Shown here piece after piece: positions 16,202 through 24,755 of a DNA stretch of 56,312 nt. A program made the position numbers and the translations under genes. Source of the DNA: Geomobilibacter sp964431365. Lineage in GTDB: Bacteria > Desulfobacterota > Desulfuromonadia > Geobacterales > DSM-12255. Where the stretch lies: the NCBI GenBank assembly GCA_964431365.1, contig CAYSJJ010000020.1:1-56312 (forward strand), in the 5' to 3' direction. Below the pieces are notes generated by a model. It did not search any database, was not told the origin of the DNA, and saw only the letters and a program-made list of their open reading frames with translations. The first letter of the stretch is position 1. Each line of letters starts with the position of its first letter.

Positions 16202-17181
16202 CGCTCCTCCACTTTTCTGGCAAAGGTCTGCAGCGCCCGGTCCCCCCGGGTAAGGAGCCGAGACACCTGTCCGGGCGACAGCCGGCTACCGGCTTGCACC
16301 AGCCGACGCTTGGCAAGTAGCCGCGGCAGGCTGCGCAGCACGCCCCCCCTGGCCCGCAGGGCGGGGCCAAGGCGTCCCCTCACCAGCGCCAGGAGCAGAG
16401 ACCCGGCATCGAAGGCAAGCAGCAAGGGGAGCTGGCGCAGGATGAGGGAGAGGGGCCAGTTCTTGATCAGGGTAAACCACTTGTTCCGCTGGACCTGGTA
16501 GACGGTGAAGGGGCTCATTTTACCGCTGGTGGCGGAGTGGACGTGGTAGACCACCGCAGCCGGCGCGGTGACACAGCGCCAGCCGGCCAGCCGCCCCCGC
16601 CAGGCCAGGTCCAGGTCCTCGTAGTAGGCGAAGAAGTCCGGATCGAAGAAGCCGACCTCGTCCAGCATTGTCCGCCGATAGAGGGCGGCACCGGCGCAGG
16701 GACCGAAGACCTCGGCCGGCACGTCATACTGACCACGGTCCTGTTCTCCCACGCCGATGTTGTACCCAAGGCCGTTCTTGGCCGCCTTCACCCCCACCGA
16801 ATCTATCCGTCCCGGATCAAAAAAATTGAGCATCTTGGCCGCCACCATGCCGATTTCAGGGTCGGTCTCGGCGGCGTCGACCAGCCCTGCCAGGAAACCC
16901 GCCTCAACCGTGGTGTCGTTGTTCAGGGTGACGATGTATTCACCACGGCACTCCGCCAGCCCCCGGTTGTTCCCCCCGGTAAAGCCGGTATTTTCAGGAA
17001 GTGCAACGACTCGGACCCACGGATAATTTTCCCGGACAAAGGCGGCCGAACCGTCCGTAGAGCCGTTGTCCACGAGAATGGCTTCAAAGTCACGCAGGGA
17101 CTGGACTGCCAGGGAATCGAGACAGCCCTGCAGGAACTTTTTACCATTCCAGGTAAGGATGATGATGGATACAAGGGGCAT
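16198..17181 (-). CDS. Glycosyltransferase family 2, rhamnosyltransferase-like
   Basis: This 327-aa GT-A enzyme has the N-terminal nucleotide-binding motif VSIIILTWNGKKFLQGCLDS, LVDNGSTDGSA, PENTGFTGGNNRGL and the metal-binding acidic motif in VTLNNDTTVE. This is the WbbL/RfbN-like subset of GT2, which often transfers rhamnose. The C-terminal part holds a hydrophobic stretch (LILRQLPLLLAFDAGSLLLAL) that could bind the membrane. The sugar specificity is a guess from similarity only. It is separated by 36 nt from the upstream gene and overlaps the downstream one. Confidence 0.85.
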   Translation of the reverse strand: MPLVSIIILTWNGKKFLQGCLDSLAVQSLRDFEAILVDNGSTDGSAAFVRENYPWVRVVALPENTGFTGGNNRGLAECRGEYIVTLNNDTTVEAGFLAGLVDAAETDPEIGMVAAKMLNFFDPGRIDSVGVKAAKNGLGYNIGVGEQDRGQYDVPAEVFGPCAGAALYRRTMLDEVGFFDPDFFAYYEDLDLAWRGRLAGWRCVTAPAAVVYHVHSATSGKMSPFTVYQVQRNKWFTLIKNWPLSLILRQLPLLLAFDAGSLLLALVRGRLGPALRARGGVLRSLPRLLAKRRLVQAGSRLSPGQVSRLLTRGDRALQTFARKVEER

Positions 17182-17217
17182 ACTATGATTTCCGCATACG
17201 ATCAGATACCGGCTTAC

Positions 17218-18558
17218 TCAGCGGCGGTGTTTCTTCACCCTGTCCATGGCCAACTGTAGCAGTTTCAGGGGGCTCGATGCGATCCGCTTCAGCAAACCGG
17301 CAAGCTCATCGCCTATGCCGCTCGTGAGGGAATCCTCGGCGATGCGCTGGTACGTCTCCATCAGACCTCGGAGCAAAATGCGCTCTTGTTTGCCCGGTTG
17401 CACCTTCGCCCGGCCGGCCAACTCCCGGTAAAGATCGGCAAAGTTCGCAGCGTAACGCTCGGCCGTATAAAGCTGGACAAACCGCTCTCGCCCCCGTTCC
17501 CCCATGGAGTCGGCAGTGATCCTGTCAGCGGCGAGCGCCAGCACCCTGTTGCCCAACGCGGAAGGATTCGCTACCGGTACGATAAAACCGGTTACCCCAT
17601 CAACGACAATCTCGGCAGGGCCACCACAGTCGGTCGCCACCACAGGTTTGCCAGCAGCCATGGCCTCCAGCGCAACAAGCGAGAAGGACTCGGAGAGCGA
17701 TGGGACAACAACCATGTCAGCAGTGGCAAGGAGACGGTTAACGTCACGACGGTAGCCAAGCAAATGCACTACATCCTCAAGGCCTGCGGTGATTATCCGT
17801 TCCCGCAAGGCGCTCATCGCAGCCGTCTCACCGCCGCCTGCGATGACGAACACCACGTCTCCCCCCATTTGCCGAACGTGGATCGCTGCGTCGATGAGAT
17901 CGTTGTGCCCTTTTTCGCGGATCAGCGAACCGATCGTAACAGCAACTGCGGTATCGTCAGCTATCCCCAGTTCTGCTCGCAGCGACATCTCGTGGGCCAT
18001 CTCCTCCGGCAGGGCATCGATGCTATTGGGAATAACGCGAACTTTGTCCGCAGGGATCGGTCCCGCCACCGATCTCTTCACCGATTCCGATACGGCGACG
18101 ATCCTGTCGGAAAGGATGTCCATGAGGCCATAGACCATCGGCAACGGAAAGAGTGGCGAAATGCTGGGGTGGTCCGTCAAATTCTCGTGCAGGTGCCAGA
18201 CGTGTGCTACGCCGGAAAATGCCGCCGCCAACGCTCCCTCCCAAATAACCGATGTATTGCTCTGAATCACGGCCGGCCGTTCCGCATCGATGATACGTGT
18301 CAGCGCATTGACCCGCTCCTTGATGTTGCTCCCGAGCAAACCGTAGTTCCGCGGAGGACGCATCCACCACTCGACGGGTGAAACGACCGTTCGCACGCCA
18401 CACTCTTCCAACTCTTTCCGCAATGCGCCATCGACAGGAAGAAGCACAACCGGCTCGAACGCCTCTCGGTCCAGATGCCGCACGAGCGTTAGAAGACATT
18501 TCTCCGCCCCAGCGGTTCGAGCCGTATGCGAGATGTAGAGGATTTTGAGCCGGGTCAT
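17218..18558 (-). CDS. Glycosyltransferase family 4
   Basis: From the ATG at 18556-18558 (AGGGGA about 10 nt upstream) the protein is 446 aa; the open frame extends 13 codons further without a good start. The N-terminus ILYISHTARTAGAEKCLLTL is typical of GT4 (G-G/A-x-E near the acceptor site). The C-terminal donor domain contains VTIGSLIREKGHNDLIDA, VIAGGGE, LGYRRDVNRLLATADMVVVPSLSESFSLVALEAMAAGKPVVATD (the E-x7-E region) and GFIVPVANPSALG. Role: sugar transfer in surface polysaccharide assembly. Neighbours on both sides are glycosyltransferases. Confidence 0.87.
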   Translation of the reverse strand: MTRLKILYISHTARTAGAEKCLLTLVRHLDREAFEPVVLLPVDGALRKELEECGVRTVVSPVEWWMRPPRNYGLLGSNIKERVNALTRIIDAERPAVIQSNTSVIWEGALAAAFSGVAHVWHLHENLTDHPSISPLFPLPMVYGLMDILSDRIVAVSESVKRSVAGPIPADKVRVIPNSIDALPEEMAHEMSLRAELGIADDTAVAVTIGSLIREKGHNDLIDAAIHVRQMGGDVVFVIAGGGETAAMSALRERIITAGLEDVVHLLGYRRDVNRLLATADMVVVPSLSESFSLVALEAMAAGKPVVATDCGGPAEIVVDGVTGFIVPVANPSALGNRVLALAADRITADSMGERGRERFVQLYTAERYAANFADLYRELAGRAKVQPGKQERILLRGLMETYQRIAEDSLTSGIGDELAGLLKRIASSPLKLLQLAMDRVKKHRR

Positions 18559-18593
18559 TGCTGGTCGTCCCCTAGTTGAGTAGAGACCACAGG

Positions 18594-19580
18594 TCACCGA
18601 AGCCCGGATGTTGCTATGCTGCGGTAGACCTTGTTCATCTTCTTAACAATCTTTCTCACTGAATCGATCTTCTTTGCTTTTAGATAACAAAAATAGAAGC
18701 CAATAAACATAACTCCACGAACAAAGCTTACTACGCCGCAACAATGCAGTCGCGCAAGGCCTTCCGCTGACGCCACATCAGCGGCTCTTTGGCATTCCCT
18801 GCTTGATAAATTTATCGCTAACTTGATATAGAAGGAAGAGTCAAGGGACACCCCAAGGGTGTCAGCACCAATATCTGATAATTGCTTGATAGCCCATATG
18901 AAGTAATCGTTTTCATTGTCTCTGTGGCTGGATATAGTCTGCGTTCCCTGGCTCTCATGAACCCTTGATTTTATCAACAGGTCAGGAATATGAACATAAT
19001 CGTAATTTCGGGCTGATCTGAACCAAAACTCATAATCCTGTGTTGTCCTTAAACTTTCGTTGAACAGGCCGACCTCATCGAAACACTTTTTTGGAACAAG
19101 AACGGTACATCCATTGATAGGTTCATCCATTATCAACGACAAAAGCATATGTTTACTGTTAATATTGGTAATATTTCTAGTAGCTATAATTTCAGAATTT
19201 TTGTCTATAATGTCATAATCACTGTAAAAAATGACTCTATCGCTTTTCCCTTCGAGCCATTCAATTTGACGCTGTATTTTGTTCGGATAATACACATCAT
19301 CATGACTCAGCCATGAGAAATACTCCCCGGTCATCTCCCGGATCCCCATATTCAGAGCCGATGCCACCCCGCCGTTTTCCTTCTCGAAATACCTGATCCT
19401 GTCGCCATAAGAAAGCGCGACATCCGACGTGGCGCCGTTATCGGTCGAGCCGTCGTTGATCACCAGCACTTCACAGTTCGGATAGGTCTGGGCAAGGGCG
19501 CTGTCAATAGCCTCTGCCAGGTAATTGGAGCCGTTGTAGACCGGGATGACGATCGATACTTTTGGATTGAAGGCTGTCAT
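18594..19580 (-). CDS. Glycosyltransferase family 2 (AT-rich)
   Basis: This 328-aa GT-A protein has VSIVIPVYNGSNYLAEAIDSA, VINDGSTDNG, NGGVASALNMGI and the acidic motif SWLSHDDVYYPNKI; the later block TTQDYEFWFR is typical of the acceptor side. Its last two thirds (about 18600-19300) are visibly AT-richer, with AAA/ATA codons, than the surrounding GC-rich genes, while its N-terminal third matches the genome style. This hints at recent acquisition or a recombinant gene. It overlaps wecB by 4 nt. Confidence 0.87.
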   Translation of the reverse strand: MTAFNPKVSIVIPVYNGSNYLAEAIDSALAQTYPNCEVLVINDGSTDNGATSDVALSYGDRIRYFEKENGGVASALNMGIREMTGEYFSWLSHDDVYYPNKIQRQIEWLEGKSDRVIFYSDYDIIDKNSEIIATRNITNINSKHMLLSLIMDEPINGCTVLVPKKCFDEVGLFNESLRTTQDYEFWFRSARNYDYVHIPDLLIKSRVHESQGTQTISSHRDNENDYFIWAIKQLSDIGADTLGVSLDSSFYIKLAINLSSRECQRAADVASAEGLARLHCCGVVSFVRGVMFIGFYFCYLKAKKIDSVRKIVKKMNKVYRSIATSGLR

Positions 19581-20704
19581 TGTCTGCGCCAGACTGTCCG
19601 GTTTACGTAACCGGTGTAGCTCAGGATGATGCGGAGCACCTTGCGCGACACATTGTCCGTGTCGTAATCGGGGAGGATGCGAAAAGGACGGGGCGATTGC
19701 TCATAATGCGCCTCCGTCACCTCGATGGCTTTCAGCACATCACCTGGCTCCAGCCCACACATGATCAGCGTCCCTTCGTCCATCCCTTCGGGCCGTTCAT
19801 GTGCCTGGCGAATGGTGATGGCCGGGAACCCAAGGATCGATGATTCTTCGGTGATCGTGCCGCTGTCGGAGACAACACACCGGGCATGCTGCTGCAATTT
19901 GACGTAATCAAGAAAGCCGAGGGGTTTCAGAAAGCGGACCAGCGGGTTCAGCTCCTGGACCTGCAATGACTCCAGTCGCTTGCGAGTCCGCGGATGGGTC
20001 GAGACAATGACCGGCATGCCGTAGCGCTCCGCAATGGCGTTCAACGAAGCCAGGAGGTCGGAGAAGTTCCGCTCGCTGTCCACGTTTTCCTCACGGTGGG
20101 CGCTTACCACAAAGAAGTTGGCCGGTTCGAGTTCGAGACGGGACAACACATCCGCCCCGTCGATCTGCGAGTGATAGTAATGCAACACTTCCTTCATGGG
20201 TGAGCCGGTCTTGATCACCGTCTCCGGCGCGATTCCTTCGGCCAGCAGGTAGCGACGGGCATGCTCGGAGAAAACCATATTGATGTCACTGGTATGGTCC
20301 ACTATCTTGCGATTGATCTCTTCCGGAACCCGCTGGTCGAAACAGCGGTTGCCAGCCTCCATGTGAAAAATTGGGATCTTGCGCCGTTTGGCGGCGATCA
20401 CTGCCAAGCAAGAATTGGTATCGCCAAGGAGCAGGACTGCGTCAGGATTCTCCTGGGCGAGCACCTCGTCAGTTCTGGCAATGACGTTGCCAATAGTCTG
20501 GGCCGCCGTTCCCGTTGCGGCATCGAGGAAGTGGTCAGGTTTGCGTACCCCCAGCTGCTGGAAGAAAATCTCGTTCAGTTCGAAGTCGTAGTTCTGGCCA
20601 GTATGAACGAGAACGTGATTCACATGTTGGTCGAGCTCGGCGATAACCCGGGAGAGCTTGATAATCTCGGGCCGCGTGCCCACAATGGTCATAACCTTAA
20701 GCAT
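19577..20704 (-). CDS. wecB: UDP-N-acetylglucosamine 2-epimerase family (WecB/FnlC/WbvD type)
   Basis: This 375-aa protein of the UDP-GlcNAc 2-epimerase family begins TIVGTRPEIIKLSRVI. Conserved blocks are VHTGQNYD, LLGDTNSCLA, HMEAGNRCFDQRVPEEINRKIVDH, SAHREENVD (catalytic histidine region) and SDSGTITEESSILG. WecB converts UDP-GlcNAc to UDP-ManNAc. Paralogues next to a 4,6-dehydratase/5-epimerase and a reductase instead epimerise a UDP-6-deoxy-L-hexosamine, giving UDP-L-FucNAc (FnlC/CapG) or UDP-L-QuiNAc (WbvD). Both partners lie immediately upstream here, and the ATG overlaps the dehydratase gene by 8 nt, so the paralogue function is the more likely one. Confidence 0.85.
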   Translation of the reverse strand: MLKVMTIVGTRPEIIKLSRVIAELDQHVNHVLVHTGQNYDFELNEIFFQQLGVRKPDHFLDAATGTAAQTIGNVIARTDEVLAQENPDAVLLLGDTNSCLAVIAAKRRKIPIFHMEAGNRCFDQRVPEEINRKIVDHTSDINMVFSEHARRYLLAEGIAPETVIKTGSPMKEVLHYYHSQIDGADVLSRLELEPANFFVVSAHREENVDSERNFSDLLASLNAIAERYGMPVIVSTHPRTRKRLESLQVQELNPLVRFLKPLGFLDYVKLQQHARCVVSDSGTITEESSILGFPAITIRQAHERPEGMDEGTLIMCGLEPGDVLKAIEVTEAHYEQSPRPFRILPDYDTDNVSRKVLRIILSYTGYVNRTVWRRQ

Positions 20705-21707
20705 GAAGCTGCTCCTTGATGAAATCGAGTTTCAGCAGCAACTGCACCACCCCCTCCACATCGAGGCGTTCGGTGTTGTGCGAGGTGTACTCCTCGGCCT
20801 GGGAGATGCGCTGATCCCCTTCGATGAAATACTTGTTGTAGTTGAGGTCGCGTGAATCGGCCGGAATACGGTAATAGCGATGGTGATCAATCGCCTTTGC
20901 CATCTCCTCACGATTGACCAGCGACTCATACAACTTCTCGCCATGCCGGGTACCTATGAACCGAATCTCGTTATCGGCCTTGAAAATCTGCTTCAAGGCG
21001 AGTGCAAGATCGAGGATGGTGGAGGCTGGCGCCTTCTGCACGAAGGTATCGCCGGAAACCCCATGGGCATAGGCATAGAGCACGAGATCGACCGAATCTT
21101 CCAGCGACATGAGAAATCGGGTCATTTGGGGATCGGTAATCGTGAGCGGCTTCCCCTCCTTGATCTGCTGCACGAAAAGCGGGATCACCGAGCCTCGTGA
21201 GGCCATGACGTTACCGTAACGGGTGGCGCAGAAGATCGTACCGGTGACGTCGCTTGACCTGGACTTGGCAATCATCAATTTCTCCATCATCGCCTTGGAG
21301 AGCCCCATGGCATTGATCGGATACACGGCCTTGTCGGTACTGAGCACAATGACACGGCTGACCTTGTTGGAGATGGCAGCGTTCAACACGTTCTCAGCAC
21401 CCAGAATATTGGTGCGCACCGCCTCCATGGGATAGAACTCGCAGGAAGGCACCTGCTTGAGGGCTGCGGCGTGAAAGACGTAGTCGACCCCCTTCAGGGC
21501 AAAATCGATACTGTCGAAGTTGCGCACGTCGCCGATATAAAACTTTACCTTGTCGCTCCTCAGAGCAATCCGCATATCCTCCTGCTTCTTCTCGTCGCGG
21601 CTGAAGATGCGAATTTCCCTGACATCGGTGTCGAGAAAACGTCTGAGCACCGCATTGCCGAAGGACCCGGTGCCACCCGTAATCAGCAGAGTCTTATTCT
21701 TAAACAC
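20697..21707 (-). CDS. UDP-GlcNAc 4,6-dehydratase/5-epimerase (FnlA/CapE/WbvB type)
   Basis: This 336-aa short-chain dehydrogenase converts UDP-GlcNAc into a UDP-4-keto-6-deoxy-L-hexosamine intermediate. The Rossmann motif is TGGTGSFGNAVLRRF (about residues 10-24), followed by FSRDEKKQEDMR and HAAALKQVPSCEFYPMEA. The usual YxxxK is replaced by the MxxxK arrangement in NAMGLSKAMMEKL, as in inverting dehydratases of the FlaA1/CapE group. The downstream half has TRYGNVMASRGSVIPLF and TDPQMTRFLMSLE. It stands between the RmlD-like reductase and the 2-epimerase, forming a three-gene sugar-nucleotide module. Confidence 0.88.
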   Translation of the reverse strand: MFKNKTLLITGGTGSFGNAVLRRFLDTDVREIRIFSRDEKKQEDMRIALRSDKVKFYIGDVRNFDSIDFALKGVDYVFHAAALKQVPSCEFYPMEAVRTNILGAENVLNAAISNKVSRVIVLSTDKAVYPINAMGLSKAMMEKLMIAKSRSSDVTGTIFCATRYGNVMASRGSVIPLFVQQIKEGKPLTITDPQMTRFLMSLEDSVDLVLYAYAHGVSGDTFVQKAPASTILDLALALKQIFKADNEIRFIGTRHGEKLYESLVNREEMAKAIDHHRYYRIPADSRDLNYNKYFIEGDQRISQAEEYTSHNTERLDVEGVVQLLLKLDFIKEQLHA

Positions 21708-21737
21708 AGGAAACCTCCTTGGAATCGTTCGACCTCT

Positions 21738-22652
21738 TCACCCCTTCTGCAGCCGCTCCTCATACATCCGCGACACCAACTCCGGCCACGACGGCGGCAC
21801 ATATCCCGTTGCCGCGCGAAACCGGCTCGAGTCCAGGGAACGGTCACAGACAAAATCGTCACAGGGCTCTATCTCGATAGTTTTCCCATATGTCTCCCGC
21901 ACCAGGCAGAGCAGGTCGTACTTGCTGATCGACTCGGACGACACATGATACACCCCTGAAAGCTCGGGGCGGGGAATGACAACATCGGCAATGATCCGTG
22001 CCATTTCCACGGTCGGAAACCCGGAATAGATCGCCTTGGTAAATCCCCTTACGCTTCCCTCCTGCCCGAGAAACCAATCAATCAGGCTGACGCTGCCGTG
22101 TAACTCATGGCCGATGATGGAGGTCCGAAGCGTCACGCTATGCGGATAGTCCACCTCTCCCAACAGCTTGGTTCTGCCATACAGATCATTGCAGTCCGGG
22201 AAGTCGTCCTCGACATACCTACCCTTTTTGCCTGAAAAGACACAATCGGTGCTGATGTGGATCAAACGGGCGCCGACCGCTTGACAGGCCTGCGCCAGAC
22301 GATGGGGAAACAGGGCGTTGATCTCGATGCACAGCAATGGATCCTTGGCACCGGCAAGTTGCTTGATGACGCCAATGCAGTTGATCACCACATCGGGCCG
22401 AATTTCAGTCAGTACCCGCTGCACCGAATCAAAATCGCCTGCGTCAACTTCGCCGTAAACTCTCTCGCCCCCTCCCTGAGTGAGCCACGGTGCGAGGCTG
22501 TCGCGACGCCGGCAGGTAGCATGTACACGCAGACTGTCCCGCGCGGAGAACATCCGCAACAGTGTATGCCCCAACATGCCGGTTGCACCGAGGATGAGAA
22601 CATTCTTGCTCTGTTTTGCCAACCTTGCCTCCGCTGTCAACTTACAGTTCAT
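21738..22652 (-). CDS. RmlD-like NAD(P)-dependent sugar-nucleotide reductase (WbvR-like)
   Basis: This 304-aa extended SDR has the N-terminal ILGATGMLGHTLLRMF, VINCIGVIKQL, the active-site segment STDCVFSGKKGRY and YGRTKLLGEV (YxxxK). It resembles RmlD, which reduces a 4-keto-6-deoxy sugar nucleotide. Beside the FnlA-type enzyme it should reduce the UDP-4-keto-L-hexosamine. At 304 aa it lacks the C-terminal cupin-like domain of FnlB/CapF (about 370 aa), which favours the WbvR-type route towards UDP-L-QuiNAc. The ribosome-binding site before the ATG is weak. Confidence 0.82.
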   Translation of the reverse strand: MNCKLTAEARLAKQSKNVLILGATGMLGHTLLRMFSARDSLRVHATCRRRDSLAPWLTQGGGERVYGEVDAGDFDSVQRVLTEIRPDVVINCIGVIKQLAGAKDPLLCIEINALFPHRLAQACQAVGARLIHISTDCVFSGKKGRYVEDDFPDCNDLYGRTKLLGEVDYPHSVTLRTSIIGHELHGSVSLIDWFLGQEGSVRGFTKAIYSGFPTVEMARIIADVVIPRPELSGVYHVSSESISKYDLLCLVRETYGKTIEIEPCDDFVCDRSLDSSRFRAATGYVPPSWPELVSRMYEERLQKG

Positions 22653-22694
22653 TTTGCAGCCCTGAAGTTCAGGAAAATAATGCTCAATGTTAAG

Positions 22695-23948
22695 TTACGA
22701 CCTGCGCAATAAACCAAACCACGGCATCGGATATATTTTGTTCGACAACCACCATGCAACCAAAAAGAACGTAAAATATGAAATAGCGGTTGCATAGGCT
22801 GCTCCGATAGCGCCGCAGCGCTGGATCAGCAGATAGTTAAGCACCAGATTCAACAGACCGGCACCAAACGTCAGGAAAGTGATCAGGTGGGTCTTTTTCT
22901 GGTAGTAGATATAGTTGACGACCATAATGTACATCCCAAAAAACACGTGCCCCAGACCAATCCAGAAGACAAAATTCGCAGCCGAACTGAATCGGTTATT
23001 AATGAATATACTGAACAACAAAGGTGTCACAAGCCAAAGCAGTAGAAAACAGACGACCAGCAGCGCCAGGAACAGGTAGGACTGACGGACGAGTTGCCGC
23101 TTCTGGACGTCTGTCGCCTCGCGTAGCGTCTCAAACAGGTATGGCGTCCAGGCTTGGTTGAACGATGCGGCCAAAATATAGACAAGGGTTCCCACCTGAT
23201 AGCCGATGGAATAGAGACCAGTTGCCTCTGCCCCAACCATATTGGATACAAAGAGCCGGTCCGACGTATTGATAATAATGGTTCCTATCTCATGCGGAAT
23301 CAGCGGGATGCCGATCAGGAGAGCGCCTTTCACGTAATCCCATCGCCAGATCTTTACCAGATAACCGAGACGATGTATGAGATAGATTCCAGCCAGAGAA
23401 AACAGCGCATAGGCCAGATACATCCCCATCAACCGGCCTTCCCATCCCATCTTGAAGAGCACTATAAATGCGATGGAACAGCTTATGTTCACAATCGTCA
23501 GGCTGATCTGGTATCTGCCGTAAGCAAGAGGCTCCCTGCGAACCTGATAAAAGATGTTTACCAGATACGGCACAATCTGTAACAGCACCAGCAGAGGGAT
23601 GATCCTGGCCCAGCCGGCCGGAATGGCAAGATGCCGATAAAGCAAATTCCCACCGGGCAAAAACAGTAGTACGTTTATCAACGTGCAAACAAGCGGAATG
23701 ACAAGTATGGAGCTGACATAACCCGGAAACTCGTCAGAGTTCAGTTTGAAGTACTCGATATAGAGTGCTGAGCCAACCCCCATAACGGTAAAGGGGAAAA
23801 CAAAACTGATGACTGTTGTAATTACCGACAAAATACCGTAGTCCGCCGGCGACAGGTACGTTGTCAGCAGTGGCATCAACAGGAAGGGGATTGCTGAATT
23901 CAACAAACTGGTCAGTGTATATACCGATGTTGATGCAAGTAGCTTCAT
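22695..23948 (-). CDS. Polysaccharide flippase (Wzx-like, MATE/MVF superfamily)
   Basis: The 417-aa integral membrane protein has about 12 hydrophobic helices. It starts MKLLASTSVYTLTSLLNSAIPFLLMPLLTTYLS, with the proline-rich first helices typical of O-antigen/repeat-unit flippases, then YLSPADYGILSV. It should move lipid-linked oligosaccharide repeats across the inner membrane. Base composition is less GC-rich than the flanking genes. It lies between the sugar-nucleotide genes and the MarR-type regulator; the 105 nt upstream contain no clear promoter. Confidence 0.85.
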   Translation of the reverse strand: MKLLASTSVYTLTSLLNSAIPFLLMPLLTTYLSPADYGILSVITTVISFVFPFTVMGVGSALYIEYFKLNSDEFPGYVSSILVIPLVCTLINVLLFLPGGNLLYRHLAIPAGWARIIPLLVLLQIVPYLVNIFYQVRREPLAYGRYQISLTIVNISCSIAFIVLFKMGWEGRLMGMYLAYALFSLAGIYLIHRLGYLVKIWRWDYVKGALLIGIPLIPHEIGTIIINTSDRLFVSNMVGAEATGLYSIGYQVGTLVYILAASFNQAWTPYLFETLREATDVQKRQLVRQSYLFLALLVVCFLLLWLVTPLLFSIFINNRFSSAANFVFWIGLGHVFFGMYIMVVNYIYYQKKTHLITFLTFGAGLLNLVLNYLLIQRCGAIGAAYATAISYFTFFLVAWWLSNKIYPMPWFGLLRRS

Positions 23949-24053
23949 CGTCCAACGTATCCAGATCTCAACTTACGCTCTTGGGGGTACACGGCCACAA
24001 GTTGGCCGTCTTCGTTGAACCGGGGAGCGAGGCCGACAACAGTATGGCTGCCC

Positions 24054-24695
24054 TCATGGCGCCTGCTCCTTTTCGCTGGATAGCTCAGCTCCTGGGCCGA
24101 CCGTGCTGACGATCAGCCGCCGGGCGATCCCCCTGCTTACCAACTCCCGATACATACCGTCACCCCTCTTCAACGAAGTAATCACGAATGCGACCCCCGT
24201 AAGGGACGATGCCAACTCGAGGGGGCGTACCTCTTCATCGAAGAACGCGCTCCCCAGCCGTTCGTCGTCCATGACCGCCGCCAGCCTGATGCCGGTTTCC
24301 TGCAGCGACAGGTAGGCGATCTCCGCCACCTCGTCCACCCCGCAAAAGGCCACCTCGCGCACGCCGGCCGCCTCAAGACGCCGGAAGAGCGCCAGGTAGT
24401 CCTGACGGGCCACGGTGTAGAGATTGGTGAAGTAGGTGAGATGCTGGTAGGCGAGACGACTCTTCTCCGCAATCCCTTGGGGAGTCAGCAAATAGGCGTA
24501 GCGGTTGCTCGGGAAATTCTTCACCCGCACAAACCCCTTGGCTACCAGATTTTTCAGGTAGGAGTTCACCAGCCCCACGGCGATGCCGAGGCGACGGGAG
24601 AGTTCCCGCTGGGAGAGTGGTTCCTCTCCGGCGATCTCAGTGAGGAGGAGAAAGGAGCGATAGGATTCCAACGATTTGTCGCCGTGATCGTTCAT
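24054..24695 (-). CDS. MarR-like EPS-associated winged-helix regulator with a C-terminal Rossmann-like domain
   Basis: From ATG 24693-24695 the protein is 213 aa; the open frame extends 12 codons to a TTG without a ribosome-binding site. The N-terminal half matches the EPS-associated MarR family: LSQRELSRRLGIAVGLVNSYLKNLVAKGFVRVKNF, then YAYLLTPQGIAEKSRL. Unlike the short EPS-associated MarR proteins it continues about 110 residues (VREVAFCGVDEVAEIAYLSL, then IRLAAVMDDE). That part looks like a Rossmann-type ligand- or nucleotide-sugar-sensing module. Position in the polysaccharide cluster and paired dyads over its start suggest autoregulation and control of capsule or O-antigen genes. Confidence 0.8.
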   Translation of the reverse strand: MNDHGDKSLESYRSFLLLTEIAGEEPLSQRELSRRLGIAVGLVNSYLKNLVAKGFVRVKNFPSNRYAYLLTPQGIAEKSRLAYQHLTYFTNLYTVARQDYLALFRRLEAAGVREVAFCGVDEVAEIAYLSLQETGIRLAAVMDDERLGSAFFDEEVRPLELASSLTGVAFVITSLKRGDGMYRELVSRGIARRLIVSTVGPGAELSSEKEQAP

Positions 24696-24753
24696 AACGT
24701 GAACATTAATGGAGATACAAAAAAGTGGCAAGAAAAATGTTCACGGAATGAAC
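24690..24753. promoter_or_regulatory. Two GTTCA-N5-TGAAC dyads at the MarR/EPS regulator start
   Basis: GTTCATAACGTGAAC (24690-24704) and GTTCACGGAATGAAC (24739-24753) share the half-sites GTTCA and TGAAC with a 5-bp spacer; starts are 49 bp apart. The first overlaps the regulator start codon. They are also part of a wider perfect inverted repeat CGTGAACATT (24698-24707) / AATGTTCACG (24736-24745). Probable autoregulatory operators. Confidence 0.65.
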
Positions 24754-24755
24754 GG

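Noticed and set aside
17182..17217. Possible missing gene or frameshift between two glycosyltransferases
   Set aside because: Both flanking proteins are full length and the 36-nt gap is ordinary.
23968..24057. 29-codon frame overlapping the MarR regulator stop codon (ATGA)
   Set aside because: Short, without ribosome-binding site of its own or recognisable features; chance overlap cannot be excluded.
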